Virus record (IMG/VR): IMGVR_UViG_3300045119_000091
Span: 1-33,844 of that record
From: a virus
Strand: one strand, 5' to 3'
Length of the DNA: 33,844 nt
Shown here: positions 1 through 5,940 of the stretch, in pieces
How positions within the stretch are numbered: position 1 is the first letter of the stretch
Layout of the letters: every line of letters starts with the position of its first letter
Notes under the pieces: generated by a model
Seen by the model: the letters and a program-made list of their open reading frames with translations, nothing else
The model's database searches: none
What the model was told of the DNA's origin: nothing
Translations under genes and position numbers: made by a program

Positions 1-104
1 ATCTTTTTCATAATCTTTTTCTTTTAAAACCGACTTTTTATTTGTCGTCGATTGTTCTAAATCGACAATAGATCTTAAATCTTTTTCTTTATTTAAGTTA
101 TTTA
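1..104. repeat. Left copy of a 104-bp terminal direct repeat (circle overlap)
   Basis: Bases 1-99 are identical to 33741-33839. Base 100 is A here and C at 33840, and 101-104 match again. Because the replication gene reads straight through the join, this is best explained as an assembly overlap of a circular or circularly permuted genome rather than a true terminal repeat. Confidence 0.85.
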
Positions 105-543
105 TATTATGTTCCGCTCCACCGGACCCCCCCTTCCGCTCCACCGGACCCCCCCCTTCCGCTCCACCGGACCCCAAATCCTGGTTTGCGGGAACAGATA
201 AAGTAGACGGAACTATTTCATTTGAAATAGGTTTTGATGATTCTAATTCTATTATTTTCTCAGGCTGAACAAGGTATCTCTTGAAGTTGATAGTGCGACG
301 CTTTAATTCACCATGTTTTTCAAAGAAAGCGAAAGCTTCGTAAAGCTGGGATTTTGCAAGGTTAGTTCTTTCCATTAAAACTTTGTCGCTTAGAAAGCAT
401 TGCCTTCCTTTATTCCAGAACTGGAATATGCAGTCATAAACTTTTGCGAAACCTAAAGTTATGCCAGGTAAAGACATAATATGAAAAGGAACAATGAAAA
501 AAGAAGGGATATAAGAATTAGTATTGCTGTTTTGATCGTTCAT
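1..543 (-). CDS. Phage replication initiation protein (lambda O-like), N-terminal part; continues at 33740-33285
   Basis: ATG at 543 reads leftward without a stop to base 1 (181 codons). It continues in the same frame from 33740 to the TGA at 33285, so the full product is 332 residues. The N-terminal ~110 residues look like a winged-helix DNA-binding domain (PSFFIVPFHIM at the start, then a helix pair around KVLMERTNLAKSQLYEAF). A glycine-rich linker follows, encoded by three GC-rich tandem repeats (112-175), then a lysine/glutamate-rich region. The gene lies directly downstream of the Cro-like gene, as O does in lambdoid phages. A weak GAGG ribosome site sits about 13 nt before the ATG. Replication initiator is inferred from position, fold-like N-terminus and internal repeats; I cannot name a precise family. 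Confidence 0.6.
   Translation of the reverse strand, partial: MNDQNSNTNSYIPSFFIVPFHIMSLPGITLGFAKVYDCIFQFWNKGRQCFLSDKVLMERTNLAKSQLYEAFAFFEKHGELKRRTINFKRYLVQPEKIIELESSKPISNEIVPSTLSVPANQDLGSGGAEGGGPVERKGGSGGAEHNINNLNKEKDLRSIVDLEQSTTNKKSVLKEKDYEKD
112..175. repeat. Three GC-rich tandem repeats (iteron-like)
   Basis: Copies start at 112, 134 and 157 and share the 19-base core TTCCGCTCCACCGGACCCC. The spacing is 22 then 23 bp because the C-runs are 7 and 8 long. Each copy has the dyad TCCG-6 nt-CGGA. The total of 45 bp keeps the reading frame of the replication gene, although the middle copy is read in a different frame. The block stands out from the AT-rich surroundings. Confidence 0.75.
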
Positions 544-582
544 GTTATAATTGCCTCGTGTTATATGTGTTTTTCTTGATCG

Positions 583-664
583 TTGGACACTTGTAATTGC
601 CCCGGAATTTAATTTCTTATCGTGTGGACACGTTTGAAGTACTTCACCAAAACATTGGTGTCCG
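583..664. promoter_or_regulatory. Cluster of dyads upstream of the replication gene
   Basis: The gene-free stretch 544-821 holds three adjacent dyads: CGTGT-GG-ACACG at 621-632, the perfect palindrome TGAAGTACTTCA at 635-646, and CACCAA-AACA-TTGGTG at 645-660. The hexamer GGACAC also occurs at 585-590 and 626-631, and inverted (GTGTCC) around 658-663. These are probably protein-binding sites or a transcript leader between the Cro-like gene and the replication gene. I see no convincing gene in 544-821. Confidence 0.4.
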
Positions 665-821
665 GTTGTAATGAGCTAGAATGTCAACTTTGGTAGGGGA
701 GCATTCAAGCGTAAATATTCATATTATCTGTAATATCAAAAATCCTGAGTGGAAACATGATGTACCGCTCAGCGAATCAAACAATTATGACTCAATTTTA
801 TTTATAGTACTATTTAAATCC

Positions 822-1040
822 TTAACTATTTGCTCTTGCTATTTTAATGCGCCTATCCATTGACTCTTTATCAATATCAATCGGTAATTCATCCTCAATT
901 AACATATTAATCATAAGCTGTCGCTTAATAGGGATAAAATCTCGCCTTTTCCAAGTTGAATAGTTTGTCGGCGTAATGCCTAACTTCTTGCATAACTTAT
1001 AACCTGTTCCAAAATAATCTAATGCTTCATTTAATGTCAT
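822..1040 (-). CDS. Cro-like DNA-binding regulator
   Basis: A 72-residue protein. The N-terminal half (NEALDYFGTGYKLCKKLGIT, then a YSTWKRRDFIP segment) matches the small Cro/YdaS-type helix-turn-helix: one helix, a turn at GIT, and a second helix running into the basic KRR segment. A strong AAAGGAGA ribosome site precedes the ATG. It is the first gene of the leftward unit and is transcribed divergently from the early rightward genes. A role repressing one or both divergent promoters is inferred. No partner CI-type repressor was found. Confidence 0.7.
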   Translation of the reverse strand: MTLNEALDYFGTGYKLCKKLGITPTNYSTWKRRDFIPIKRQLMINMLIEDELPIDIDKESMDRRIKIARANS

Positions 1041-1060
1041 GTCATCTCCTTTAAACGCGA

Positions 1061-1066
1061 ACTATA
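1061..1066 (-). promoter_or_regulatory. -10 element of the leftward (Cro) promoter
   Basis: On the minus strand TATAGT lies about 20 nt upstream of the Cro-like ATG. No good -35 hexamer is visible 16-18 bp upstream, so the promoter may be weak or activated. Confidence 0.35.
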
Positions 1067-1071
1067 ACATC

Positions 1072-1082
1072 TTAATCATTAA
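1072..1082. promoter_or_regulatory. Operator-like palindrome TTAAT-C-ATTAA
   Basis: A perfect dyad with 5-bp arms sits just upstream of the leftward -10 element, in the divergent control region. It is a candidate binding site for the Cro-like protein. Confidence 0.35.
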
Positions 1083-1125
1083 AATGCATAGATATAAAAT
1101 ATTTAACTTATTTTTTATAAAAGTG

Positions 1126-1153
1126 TTGACTATGTAATTATAAGTTGTATACT
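1126..1153 (+). promoter_or_regulatory. Early rightward sigma70-type promoter
   Basis: TTGACT (1126-1131) and TATACT (1148-1153) are separated by 16 bp. Each differs from the consensus hexamer at one position. The expected start is near 1160, 25 nt before the first rightward gene. Confidence 0.65.
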
Positions 1154-1168
1154 TGCTTTATCAACTTA
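1141..1168. promoter_or_regulatory. Inverted repeat overlapping the early promoter
   Basis: TAAGTTG (1141-1147) and CAACTTA (1162-1168) form a perfect 7-bp inverted repeat. It straddles the -10 box and the predicted start, a typical repressor position. The Cro-like protein is the obvious candidate binder, by inference. Confidence 0.4.
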
Positions 1169-1184
1169 ACGAGAGGAAATAAAA

Positions 1185-1331
1185 ATGAACGACTACCACA
1201 TAATGCTAAATGGGCAATTGTTTGAAGTTCACAGTAGTTTAAAGAGCGCAAAAGATACGGTTAGATGCATGAAGAAAAACGGGGACTTCGACAGTACAGA
1301 CAAAATCAAGATTATAGAGATAGCAGCCTAG
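1185..1331 (+). CDS. Small early protein of unknown function (48 aa)
   Basis: The first gene behind the early promoter, with GAGAGGAA a few bases before the ATG. It encodes 48 residues beginning MNDYHIMLNG. The composition is mixed and charged, with no membrane segment and no family I recognise. Its stop codon lies inside a 16-bp palindrome. Confidence 0.6.
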   Translation: MNDYHIMLNGQLFEVHSSLKSAKDTVRCMKKNGDFDSTDKIKIIEIAA

Positions 1332-1337
1332 GCTGCT
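1322..1337. repeat. Perfect 16-bp palindrome over a stop codon
   Basis: AGCAGCCTAGGCTGCT reads the same on both strands and contains the TAG of the 48-aa gene. With no loop and no T-run after it, it resembles a protein-binding site more than a terminator. Confidence 0.6.
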
Positions 1338-1357
1338 GCACCTAAGAGGAAATAAAG

Positions 1358-1867
1358 ATGAATGCATTAAGAAAATACGATATATTAAATAAGGGAAACA
1401 ATGATTGTGACCCATTTGAATTTGCTACTGTCAAAGGATTGACAATGAACCACGAAAGGGACTTGGACGACACCATAAGCTATTTGATTCAATCTTACGG
1501 CATACAAAGCTGTGACTCTATAGAGATTGACCTAGACCTGATTCCTCAGGAAGACCAGGACGAACTGTTACGTTTTTACATCGAATCAATTGCCCGTGAA
1601 ATAGAATGGGCTTGTTACGGAGCCGATGAATCAATCGATAGTGATTTTCTTTGCTCCATGCTTGCTATGTTACAAGATAACAACTCAGAAACTCGCGAAC
1701 AATTTGCAGTTACTACCCGAAAAAACTTATTTATCTACTACAAAGAAACCCTTGAAAACCTGCTAGACATTGGTTGCGACGTTTATTTCAAAAATCAAAT
1801 GCTCGAATCAGGTTATAGCGCCCAAATTGATAACGATCATGGTGATGTAGTGTGGGGTAAATTCTAA
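1358..1867 (+). CDS. Strongly acidic early protein (169 aa)
   Basis: Starts at ATG 1358 behind an AAGAGGAAAT ribosome site. By my count it has about 34 Asp/Glu against about 13 Lys/Arg, so it is very acidic. No family motif is recognised. It overlaps the next ATG by one base (TAATG). Immediate-early position plus strong acidity is reminiscent of phage DNA-mimic inhibitors such as Ocr. This is only inference from composition. Confidence 0.7.
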   Translation: MNALRKYDILNKGNNDCDPFEFATVKGLTMNHERDLDDTISYLIQSYGIQSCDSIEIDLDLIPQEDQDELLRFYIESIAREIEWACYGADESIDSDFLCSMLAMLQDNNSETREQFAVTTRKNLFIYYKETLENLLDIGCDVYFKNQMLESGYSAQIDNDHGDVVWGKF

Positions 1868-2127
1868 TGATTGAAAAATATAGTCACCATAAGTTTAAAA
1901 TAAATACAGTTGAAGACGGTACTTTTGTTTATCAGATACTCGATGCTTATATGTTTACAAATGAAGTTATCGAGTCTGATGAATGGTTTGATACAGAGCA
2001 AGAAGCACGATTTGCAGCTATTGGGCATATTTCAAAAATAGAAGATGGCCTCGATTGTGAGTCTGATTATGATGTTTCACCAACCTTTCAGATTGACTGG
2101 GAAGAACGCAGAAAACTAGGAGAATAA
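1867..2127 (+). CDS. Acidic small early protein (86 aa)
   Basis: Starts in the TAATG overlap with the preceding gene, implying coupled translation. It is acidic overall, with a WFDTEQEARFAAIGHI stretch that looks helical. Similar short segments occur in unnamed phage proteins. No function is assigned. Confidence 0.65.
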   Translation: MIEKYSHHKFKINTVEDGTFVYQILDAYMFTNEVIESDEWFDTEQEARFAAIGHISKIEDGLDCESDYDVSPTFQIDWEERRKLGE

Positions 2128-2128
2128 G

Positions 2129-2344
2129 ATGATAATGCAAGACCATATTAAAGCTACAGAAAGATTAAATTTTGATGATGTGAAGCATGATTTTTACTTG
2201 GAGGAGTGCGTAGGTTGCGGCCGTGATAGCAATCAGATAGTTAAAGATGATGGGTGCTCATACATAGAGTTAGAGCGTGAAGCAATAACACTAGATTGCG
2301 GTTTATGGTACTGCCATCCTGATTGTTACAAGGGAAGCAGATAG
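2129..2344 (+). CDS. Cysteine-rich small protein, possible zinc binder (71 aa)
   Basis: Follows the previous gene by one base. It has CVGCG near residue 27 and a C-terminal pair in WYCHPDCYKG, which together could hold a zinc ion. The ATG at 2135 is an alternative start. No family is recognised. Confidence 0.6.
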   Translation: MIMQDHIKATERLNFDDVKHDFYLEECVGCGRDSNQIVKDDGCSYIELEREAITLDCGLWYCHPDCYKGSR

Positions 2345-2427
2345 ATTCCTCATGGGCATACTGTGTCCATCGGGAATAAATCTGAAGACCTTAACTGGTC
2401 ATAATTAAAACTAGTAGGAGTTGTAAA

Positions 2428-3273
2428 ATGGCGTTACGTGGTGTTAAACCTGAAAAGGTAGAGAAGAGATTAAAGGCTTTATTTTATGGTTCAGCAGGCG
2501 TTGGTAAAACTACTGCGGCTATATCATTCCCTCGCGTTTATCTGATAGATACAGAAAAAGGTGCTGAAAATAGTCAATACACAGATACTCTATCAAAGAA
2601 CGGCGGTGTAGTATTTCAGACATCAGACTTTAATGAACTCATGACAGAAGTAAAGGCATTGCTAACAGAAAAGCACGAATATAAGACGCTGGTTATTGAC
2701 CCACTAACAACTCTTTATAATGACTTGTTAGACAAATCAGCATTAAAAAACGGTACTGAATTTGGTCGTCATTACTCTGATGCTAACAAACAGATTAAAC
2801 ATTTACTAAATTTGCTATTACGCCTAGACATGAATGTGATAATCACTAGTCACTCAAAGAATGAATACGGACAAAATATGTCGGTACTTGGGCAAACATT
2901 TGATTGTTATAAGAAATTAGATTATCTTTTTGACTTAGTGTTTGAGGTGCAGAAAAGAGGGAAAGAGAGGGTAGGTTTAATTAAAAAGTCTCGCATAGAA
3001 TCATTTCCAGATACAGAGCATTTTCCATTTTCTTATGCAGAAATATCAAAAAGATATGGTCGTGAAATACTTGAGCGTGATGCTGTAGCTCAAGAGGTTG
3101 CAGATATACACCAGGTTAACGATTTGCTAAGGCTAATAGACTTGTTAAAAGTTCCATCAGAAATATATCAAAAATGGCTGGATAAATCAGGCTCTGATAC
3201 ATGGGAAGATATGCCTCGTGACGCAATACAAAAATGCATCGATCACTTAAAGTCAAAAATACAAGGAGAGTAA
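2428..3273 (+). CDS. Sak4-like RecA-fold ATPase (phage recombinase accessory, AAA_24 type)
   Basis: A 281-residue protein with Walker A GSAGVGKTT at residues 21-29 and Walker B TLVIDPLT ending at D91. The later segments NVIITSHSKNEYGQ and KKLDYLFDLVFEV are typical of the phage nucleotide-binding proteins grouped as Sak4/AAA_24, single-domain RecA relatives that promote strand annealing. An AGTAGGAG ribosome site precedes the ATG. The next gene, three bases downstream, is an SSB-like protein, the partner usually found with Sak4. Role: homologous recombination or repair of phage DNA. Confidence 0.8.
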   Translation: MALRGVKPEKVEKRLKALFYGSAGVGKTTAAISFPRVYLIDTEKGAENSQYTDTLSKNGGVVFQTSDFNELMTEVKALLTEKHEYKTLVIDPLTTLYNDLLDKSALKNGTEFGRHYSDANKQIKHLLNLLLRLDMNVIITSHSKNEYGQNMSVLGQTFDCYKKLDYLFDLVFEVQKRGKERVGLIKKSRIESFPDTEHFPFSYAEISKRYGREILERDAVAQEVADIHQVNDLLRLIDLLKVPSEIYQKWLDKSGSDTWEDMPRDAIQKCIDHLKSKIQGE

Positions 3274-3276
3274 TAA

Positions 3277-3735
3277 ATGTTTGAGTATCAAGTTTATAGT
3301 GAAGCCCAGGCCAGTGTAGAACGGTTTAATCTCCTCAAGGACGGGGAGTATGATGCAGTGATAGAGAAATCCATGGACAAAATATCATCAAGTGGAAATC
3401 CAATGATGGATATGACTTTGTCAGTATTTGATGAAAATGGCATGCAATATACCATAAGGGACTTTCTAGTTTTCACGCCTAAGATGATGTGGAAAATAGT
3501 TAATTGTGCTAAGTCTGCAAATGTTATTGAGCAATACGAATCACAAAATTTTTGTTCGGAACTTATGGAAAGTAAACGAGTTCGTGTAAAAATAAGTACT
3601 GAAAAGGGTGGAATTATTTTAGAAGATAAGTTAAAAGGTAAATCTTTTGGTTCCAAATATCCAGATAAGAATAAAATAGAAGATTATATTTCAATATATG
3701 TGAATAAATTTAATGACGATGATATAGCTTTTTAA
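3277..3735 (+). CDS. SSB-like single-stranded DNA-binding protein (DUF669-like)
   Basis: A 152-residue protein directly after the Sak4-like gene, with a GGAG ribosome site in that gene's 3' end. The N-terminal part is beta-rich, with GEYDAVIEKS followed by a GNPMMDMTLSVF strand, as in phage DUF669 proteins. The last residues NDDDIAF closely match the acidic tip of bacterial SSB (DDDIPF), which docks repair and replication proteins. The tip is the strongest evidence. OB fold and DNA binding are inferred. Confidence 0.75.
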   Translation: MFEYQVYSEAQASVERFNLLKDGEYDAVIEKSMDKISSSGNPMMDMTLSVFDENGMQYTIRDFLVFTPKMMWKIVNCAKSANVIEQYESQNFCSELMESKRVRVKISTEKGGIILEDKLKGKSFGSKYPDKNKIEDYISIYVNKFNDDDIAF

Positions 3736-3767
3736 GCAATGATTAATAATATAAAGAGATTTTTTTG

Positions 3768-3794
3768 AAACCATGATATTTCATATGGTTTTTT
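3768..3794 (+). terminator. Probable intrinsic terminator after the Sak4/SSB pair
   Basis: AAACCAT (3768-3774) pairs with ATGGTTT (3785-3791), and the T-run extends to 3794. It lies 32 bp after the SSB stop codon. Confidence 0.5.
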
Positions 3795-3797
3795 AAT

Positions 3798-3817
3798 AGG
3801 ATGTACTTTTGCATCCT
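3798..3817 (+). terminator. Second hairpin followed by T-rich DNA
   Basis: AGGATG (3798-3803) pairs with CATCCT (3812-3817), followed by TTATTAATTTTTTA. With the hairpin just upstream it may form a tandem terminator. It could also be a leader hairpin for the next gene. Confidence 0.4.
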
Positions 3818-3847
3818 TTATTAATTTTTTATTGGGTTATTTTTTAT

Positions 3848-4582
3848 ATGATTGACTACGACAAACTGCGTCTTGCTCATGAATTGGCTCATAAAAATGC
3901 AAGATTATCAGGAAGATTATGTTGTGTTACTGTTTGCTTTTGTGGTGGAGTTAATTTTAGATTAGTATATCAAACAGAAACACATACCCATGATAGTCAC
4001 TTTAATGACCTAGATAGCTTAATATCAAAACTCACAGAATTAACTCAACCTAAATGCAAATGCGGGAATCCTTTAGATTTAGAAAGAACAGTTTGCAATG
4101 AATGCATTGAAAGAGCAGTTAAATCTATTAAACAAAAACCTAAATATGAAATTGGGTCATTAGTATGGTTGATTGATTGCGACGAAATTTGTACGGCAAA
4201 TATAGATAAATATGATGATGGTGATTGTAAATTAATCAATTGTGTTACCTTCAAATCCTGTCATGCCACCGGTATAGACTGGACATCAGAAAACAAATTA
4301 TATTCATCCCGTGAAGCTCTAATAGAATCACAAATTGAATATTGGCAAACATTACAAGACTTTCCTTCACTACGTAAATTTACGTGCCCTAAATGCAAAG
4401 ATCCATGGTCAAAGTGTGAATGTAAGGAAGAATGCGAACATGAAAGTGATGATATTATTTACTCGAAAGACGATTTTGGTGGATTTCACGCAACTTTATA
4501 TAAAAACGCTGATCCATTATTGCTACCAGCTTCGTTCGTTTTTTTCTATAGATGCATTAAATGTGGTGAGTTTTATAGATGA
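3848..4582 (+). CDS. Cysteine-rich protein with several CxxC pairs (244 aa)
   Basis: ATG 3848 was chosen over a TTG at 3809 because the longer form begins inside the upstream hairpin. No clear ribosome site is visible for either. CxxC-type pairs occur near residues 80-100 (CKCGNP and CNECI), near 180-200 (CPKCKDP, CECKEEC) and at the end (YRCIKCGEFYR), suggesting zinc-ribbon modules. The closing CxxCGxxYR pattern recurs in its small neighbours. The stop overlaps the next ATG by four bases. No function is recognised. Confidence 0.65.
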   Translation: MIDYDKLRLAHELAHKNARLSGRLCCVTVCFCGGVNFRLVYQTETHTHDSHFNDLDSLISKLTELTQPKCKCGNPLDLERTVCNECIERAVKSIKQKPKYEIGSLVWLIDCDEICTANIDKYDDGDCKLINCVTFKSCHATGIDWTSENKLYSSREALIESQIEYWQTLQDFPSLRKFTCPKCKDPWSKCECKEECEHESDDIIYSKDDFGGFHATLYKNADPLLLPASFVFFYRCIKCGEFYR

Positions 4583-4857
4583 ATCAAGAATCAGGTACAG
4601 ATTTCTTAATATATCCGTATTTATCAGGTGATAATCGACTATGTTTAGGTGTGCGGTCTGTAGATTTCAATGCTAATTGCTGTGTAAGAATTCAGTTGCA
4701 TGAAGATGTGGTTTCAGAGATATTGAATGCCCTTAATAAAGCACAAAAAGATATGGTATCAGCAGTAAAACAAGGTAATCTTATAAAAGATATTAAGTGT
4801 AAACTTTGCGTAGTTGACCGGGGAATATGCACTATTTGCGGTAAGGATTACAGATGA
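4579..4857 (+). CDS. Small protein with C-terminal zinc-knuckle-like tail (92 aa)
   Basis: ATGA overlaps with both the upstream and downstream genes. The C-terminus CKLCVVDRGICTICGKDYR has two CxxC pairs and the same CxxCGxxYR ending as the preceding gene. The rest shows no known motif. It is probably part of a translationally coupled cassette. Confidence 0.6.
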   Translation: MNQESGTDFLIYPYLSGDNRLCLGVRSVDFNANCCVRIQLHEDVVSEILNALNKAQKDMVSAVKQGNLIKDIKCKLCVVDRGICTICGKDYR

Positions 4858-5063
4858 ATGAATTCACGAAAGAAGAGTTAATCTTATTGGCATGCTGGTC
4901 TGTTAATAGATGTTTAAAAATAGGGTTAGAGCAGGCGAAAGATGAAGGAACTATTGCTTTATCACATAAACTACAAGATATAATTATTAATTATTGTGAG
5001 CATGATATGCAAGCTTTGACAACGTTTACAGATATATGTACTAAATGTGGAGAAATATTTTAA
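4854..5063 (+). CDS. MNEFTKE-family small protein, copy 1 (69 aa)
   Basis: Begins MNEFTKEELILL and ends CEHDMQALTTFTDICTKCGE. The gene at 5229 has the same start and end, and the one at 6977 shares the start, so this is a multi-copy phage family. C/H residues in CEHD and CTKC could bind a metal. It overlaps the upstream gene by ATGA. Function unknown. Confidence 0.65.
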   Translation: MNEFTKEELILLACWSVNRCLKIGLEQAKDEGTIALSHKLQDIIINYCEHDMQALTTFTDICTKCGEIF

Positions 5064-5179
5064 TGAGAAGTAAAGCTGAAATAATTAATGAAATAAATGA
5101 GTGCAAATGGTTTGATGTGGAATTTTTTAACGGCAAGAATAAACATGGAACGCCATTGTATAGCATTAATGAGCAATAA
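5063..5179 (+). CDS. Tiny protein (38 aa)
   Basis: Starts in a TAATG overlap with the preceding stop. It encodes 38 residues beginning MRSKAEIINE, soluble and helical in appearance. Coupled translation is likely, since no separate ribosome site is needed. A 17-codon reading frame (5183-5236) lies between it and the next gene but is too short to call. Confidence 0.4.
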   Translation: MRSKAEIINEINECKWFDVEFFNGKNKHGTPLYSINEQ

Positions 5180-5228
5180 CAAATGAAAAATATCATAGAT
5201 GGTCTTAAGAATGAGTTGAGATTGATAG

Positions 5229-5435
5229 ATGAATGATTTCACGAAAGAAGATTTATTAATTATCTATCTTGACATGTGTACTTATGTAGAGCAAAAAAAG
5301 ATTCTAAAAGAATCGCATACTCATAAAGAATTAAGGCTTAAAGTACAATCTATGATTGACAATTATTGTGAACATGACTTTCAGGCGTTAACTTCTTTTA
5401 GAGACATTTGTAGTAAATGTGGAGAAATTCTTTAA
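5229..5435 (+). CDS. MNEFTKE-family small protein, copy 2 (68 aa)
   Basis: Begins MNDFTKEDLLII and ends CEHDFQALTSFRDICSKCGE, nearly the same as copy 1 at 4854 at both ends but diverged in the middle. The pattern suggests gene duplication within this cassette with conserved terminal motifs. The stop overlaps the next ATG (TAATG). Confidence 0.65.
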   Translation: MNDFTKEDLLIIYLDMCTYVEQKKILKESHTHKELRLKVQSMIDNYCEHDFQALTSFRDICSKCGEIL

Positions 5436-5593
5436 TGAAGATAAGTGAAAAGCAAATCATGCAATTGATTCAAACTGCACAGCTATATGTACGTGAAATT
5501 AGGTTAACGGATGCTGAATTAGCACAAAAAGTAGAGCATTTTATTAATGGGATTTTTAATCAACAATCAGATGAATTAAAAGATATAGAATAA
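5435..5593 (+). CDS. Small helical protein (52 aa)
   Basis: Starts in the TAATG overlap with copy 2. It encodes 52 residues beginning MKISEKQIMQLIQTAQ, with alternating hydrophobic and charged residues that suggest one or two helices. No family is recognised. It is the last gene before the tRNA-like RNA region. Confidence 0.5.
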   Translation: MKISEKQIMQLIQTAQLYVREIRLTDAELAQKVEHFINGIFNQQSDELKDIE

Positions 5594-5738
5594 TGACAAT
5601 CGCGGCGTGGAAGGTGACACGCATGACTTAGAATTTGGCGTCATGGTGTAAAGCAGATTGGGATAGAGGCCAAACACTTAACCCTTAATTATGCTGCGAA
5701 GAAGCCAAGCACGTTCGAATCGTGCCGATTGTCAACCA
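5594..5738 (+). ncRNA. tRNA-like RNA 1 (145 nt, CCA encoded)
   Basis: The ends pair over 9 bp (5594-5602 TGACAATCG with 5726-5734 CGATTGTCA), followed by A and CCA at 5736-5738. A canonical T-arm lies beside it: GCACG-TTCGAAT-CGTGC (5709-5725). A D-arm-like hairpin GCGTG-GAAGGTGA-CACGC (5605-5622) is followed by ATGAC/GTCAT (5623-5627, 5640-5644) with a 12-nt loop containing TAG after a T, as in a Leu(UAG) anticodon. About 64 extra nt sit where the variable loop belongs. It could be an expanded or decayed tRNA, an intron-bearing tRNA or a tRNA mimic. Confidence 0.5.
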
Positions 5739-5740
5739 AA

Positions 5741-5781
5741 TAAGAAAACTTTGTCAACATTATAAGAAACATTGTCAACAT
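5741..5781. repeat. Imperfect ~20-bp tandem direct repeat between the two tRNA-like RNAs
   Basis: TAAGAAAACTTTGTCAACAT (5741-5760) is followed by TAAGAAACATTGTCAACAT (5763-5781). The octamer TTGTCAAC also ends tRNA-like RNA 1 (from 5729), so it occurs three times at 21-22 bp spacing (5729, 5751, 5772). Confidence 0.6.
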
Positions 5782-5786
5782 ATTAT

Positions 5787-5918
5787 GGGATAGAGCTCGA
5801 AAAGACAACGCGTTGATCGAAGAGCGCCTCATTTTGCAGAAATGCGAGGCCGAAGATTGTGAAAACATGAGTAAGCATAACGAGGTAGGTGCAGGTGAAA
5901 ACCCTGCTAATCCCACCA
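5787..5918 (+). ncRNA. tRNA-like RNA 2 (132 nt, CCA encoded)
   Basis: GGGATAG (5787-5793) pairs with TAATCCC (5908-5914; five Watson-Crick pairs plus G-U), then A and CCA at 5916-5918, with normal tRNA spacing to a T-arm GCAGG-TGAAAAC-CCTGC (5891-5907). Its loop departs from TTCRANY. GCTC/GAGC (5795-5798, 5822-5825) fits a D-stem but encloses 23 nt. GCCTC/GAGGC (5826-5830, 5846-5850) fits an anticodon stem around TTTTGCAGA, compatible with GCA or UGC. Like RNA 1 it looks like a tRNA inflated by insertions. Both contain GGGATAGAG. Confidence 0.4.
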
Positions 5919-5940
5919 TTTTAAATAAGGAAGCGGGATA

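Larger units (their letters stand above)
1..175. other. Candidate replication origin inside the replication gene
   Basis: Three GC-rich direct repeats (112-175) are flanked on one side by about 110 bp of very AT-rich DNA. That DNA holds a 13-mer direct repeat AATCTTTTTCTTT at 12-24 and 78-90, reminiscent of the unwinding 13-mers of bacterial origins. It also holds a hairpin GTCGATT/AATCGAC at 47-53 and 60-66. Iterons within the initiator gene next to an AT-rich tract is the layout of the lambda origin in gene O. Function is inferred. Confidence 0.5.

Noticed and set aside
111-175. CRISPR-like short repeats
   Set aside because: The three GC-rich repeats are tandem without unique spacers and lie inside a coding frame.
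681-863. 60-codon plus-strand frame in the gap before the Cro-like gene
   Set aside because: No ribosome site, overlaps the Cro-like gene antisense, and the sequence has no protein-like pattern.
3294-3656. 120-codon minus-strand frame
   Set aside because: Lies wholly antisense to the SSB-like gene, whose C-terminal tip and neighbour support the plus-strand reading.
5183-5236. 17-codon frame between small rightward genes
   Set aside because: Too short and without a clear ribosome site; could only be a translational relay.
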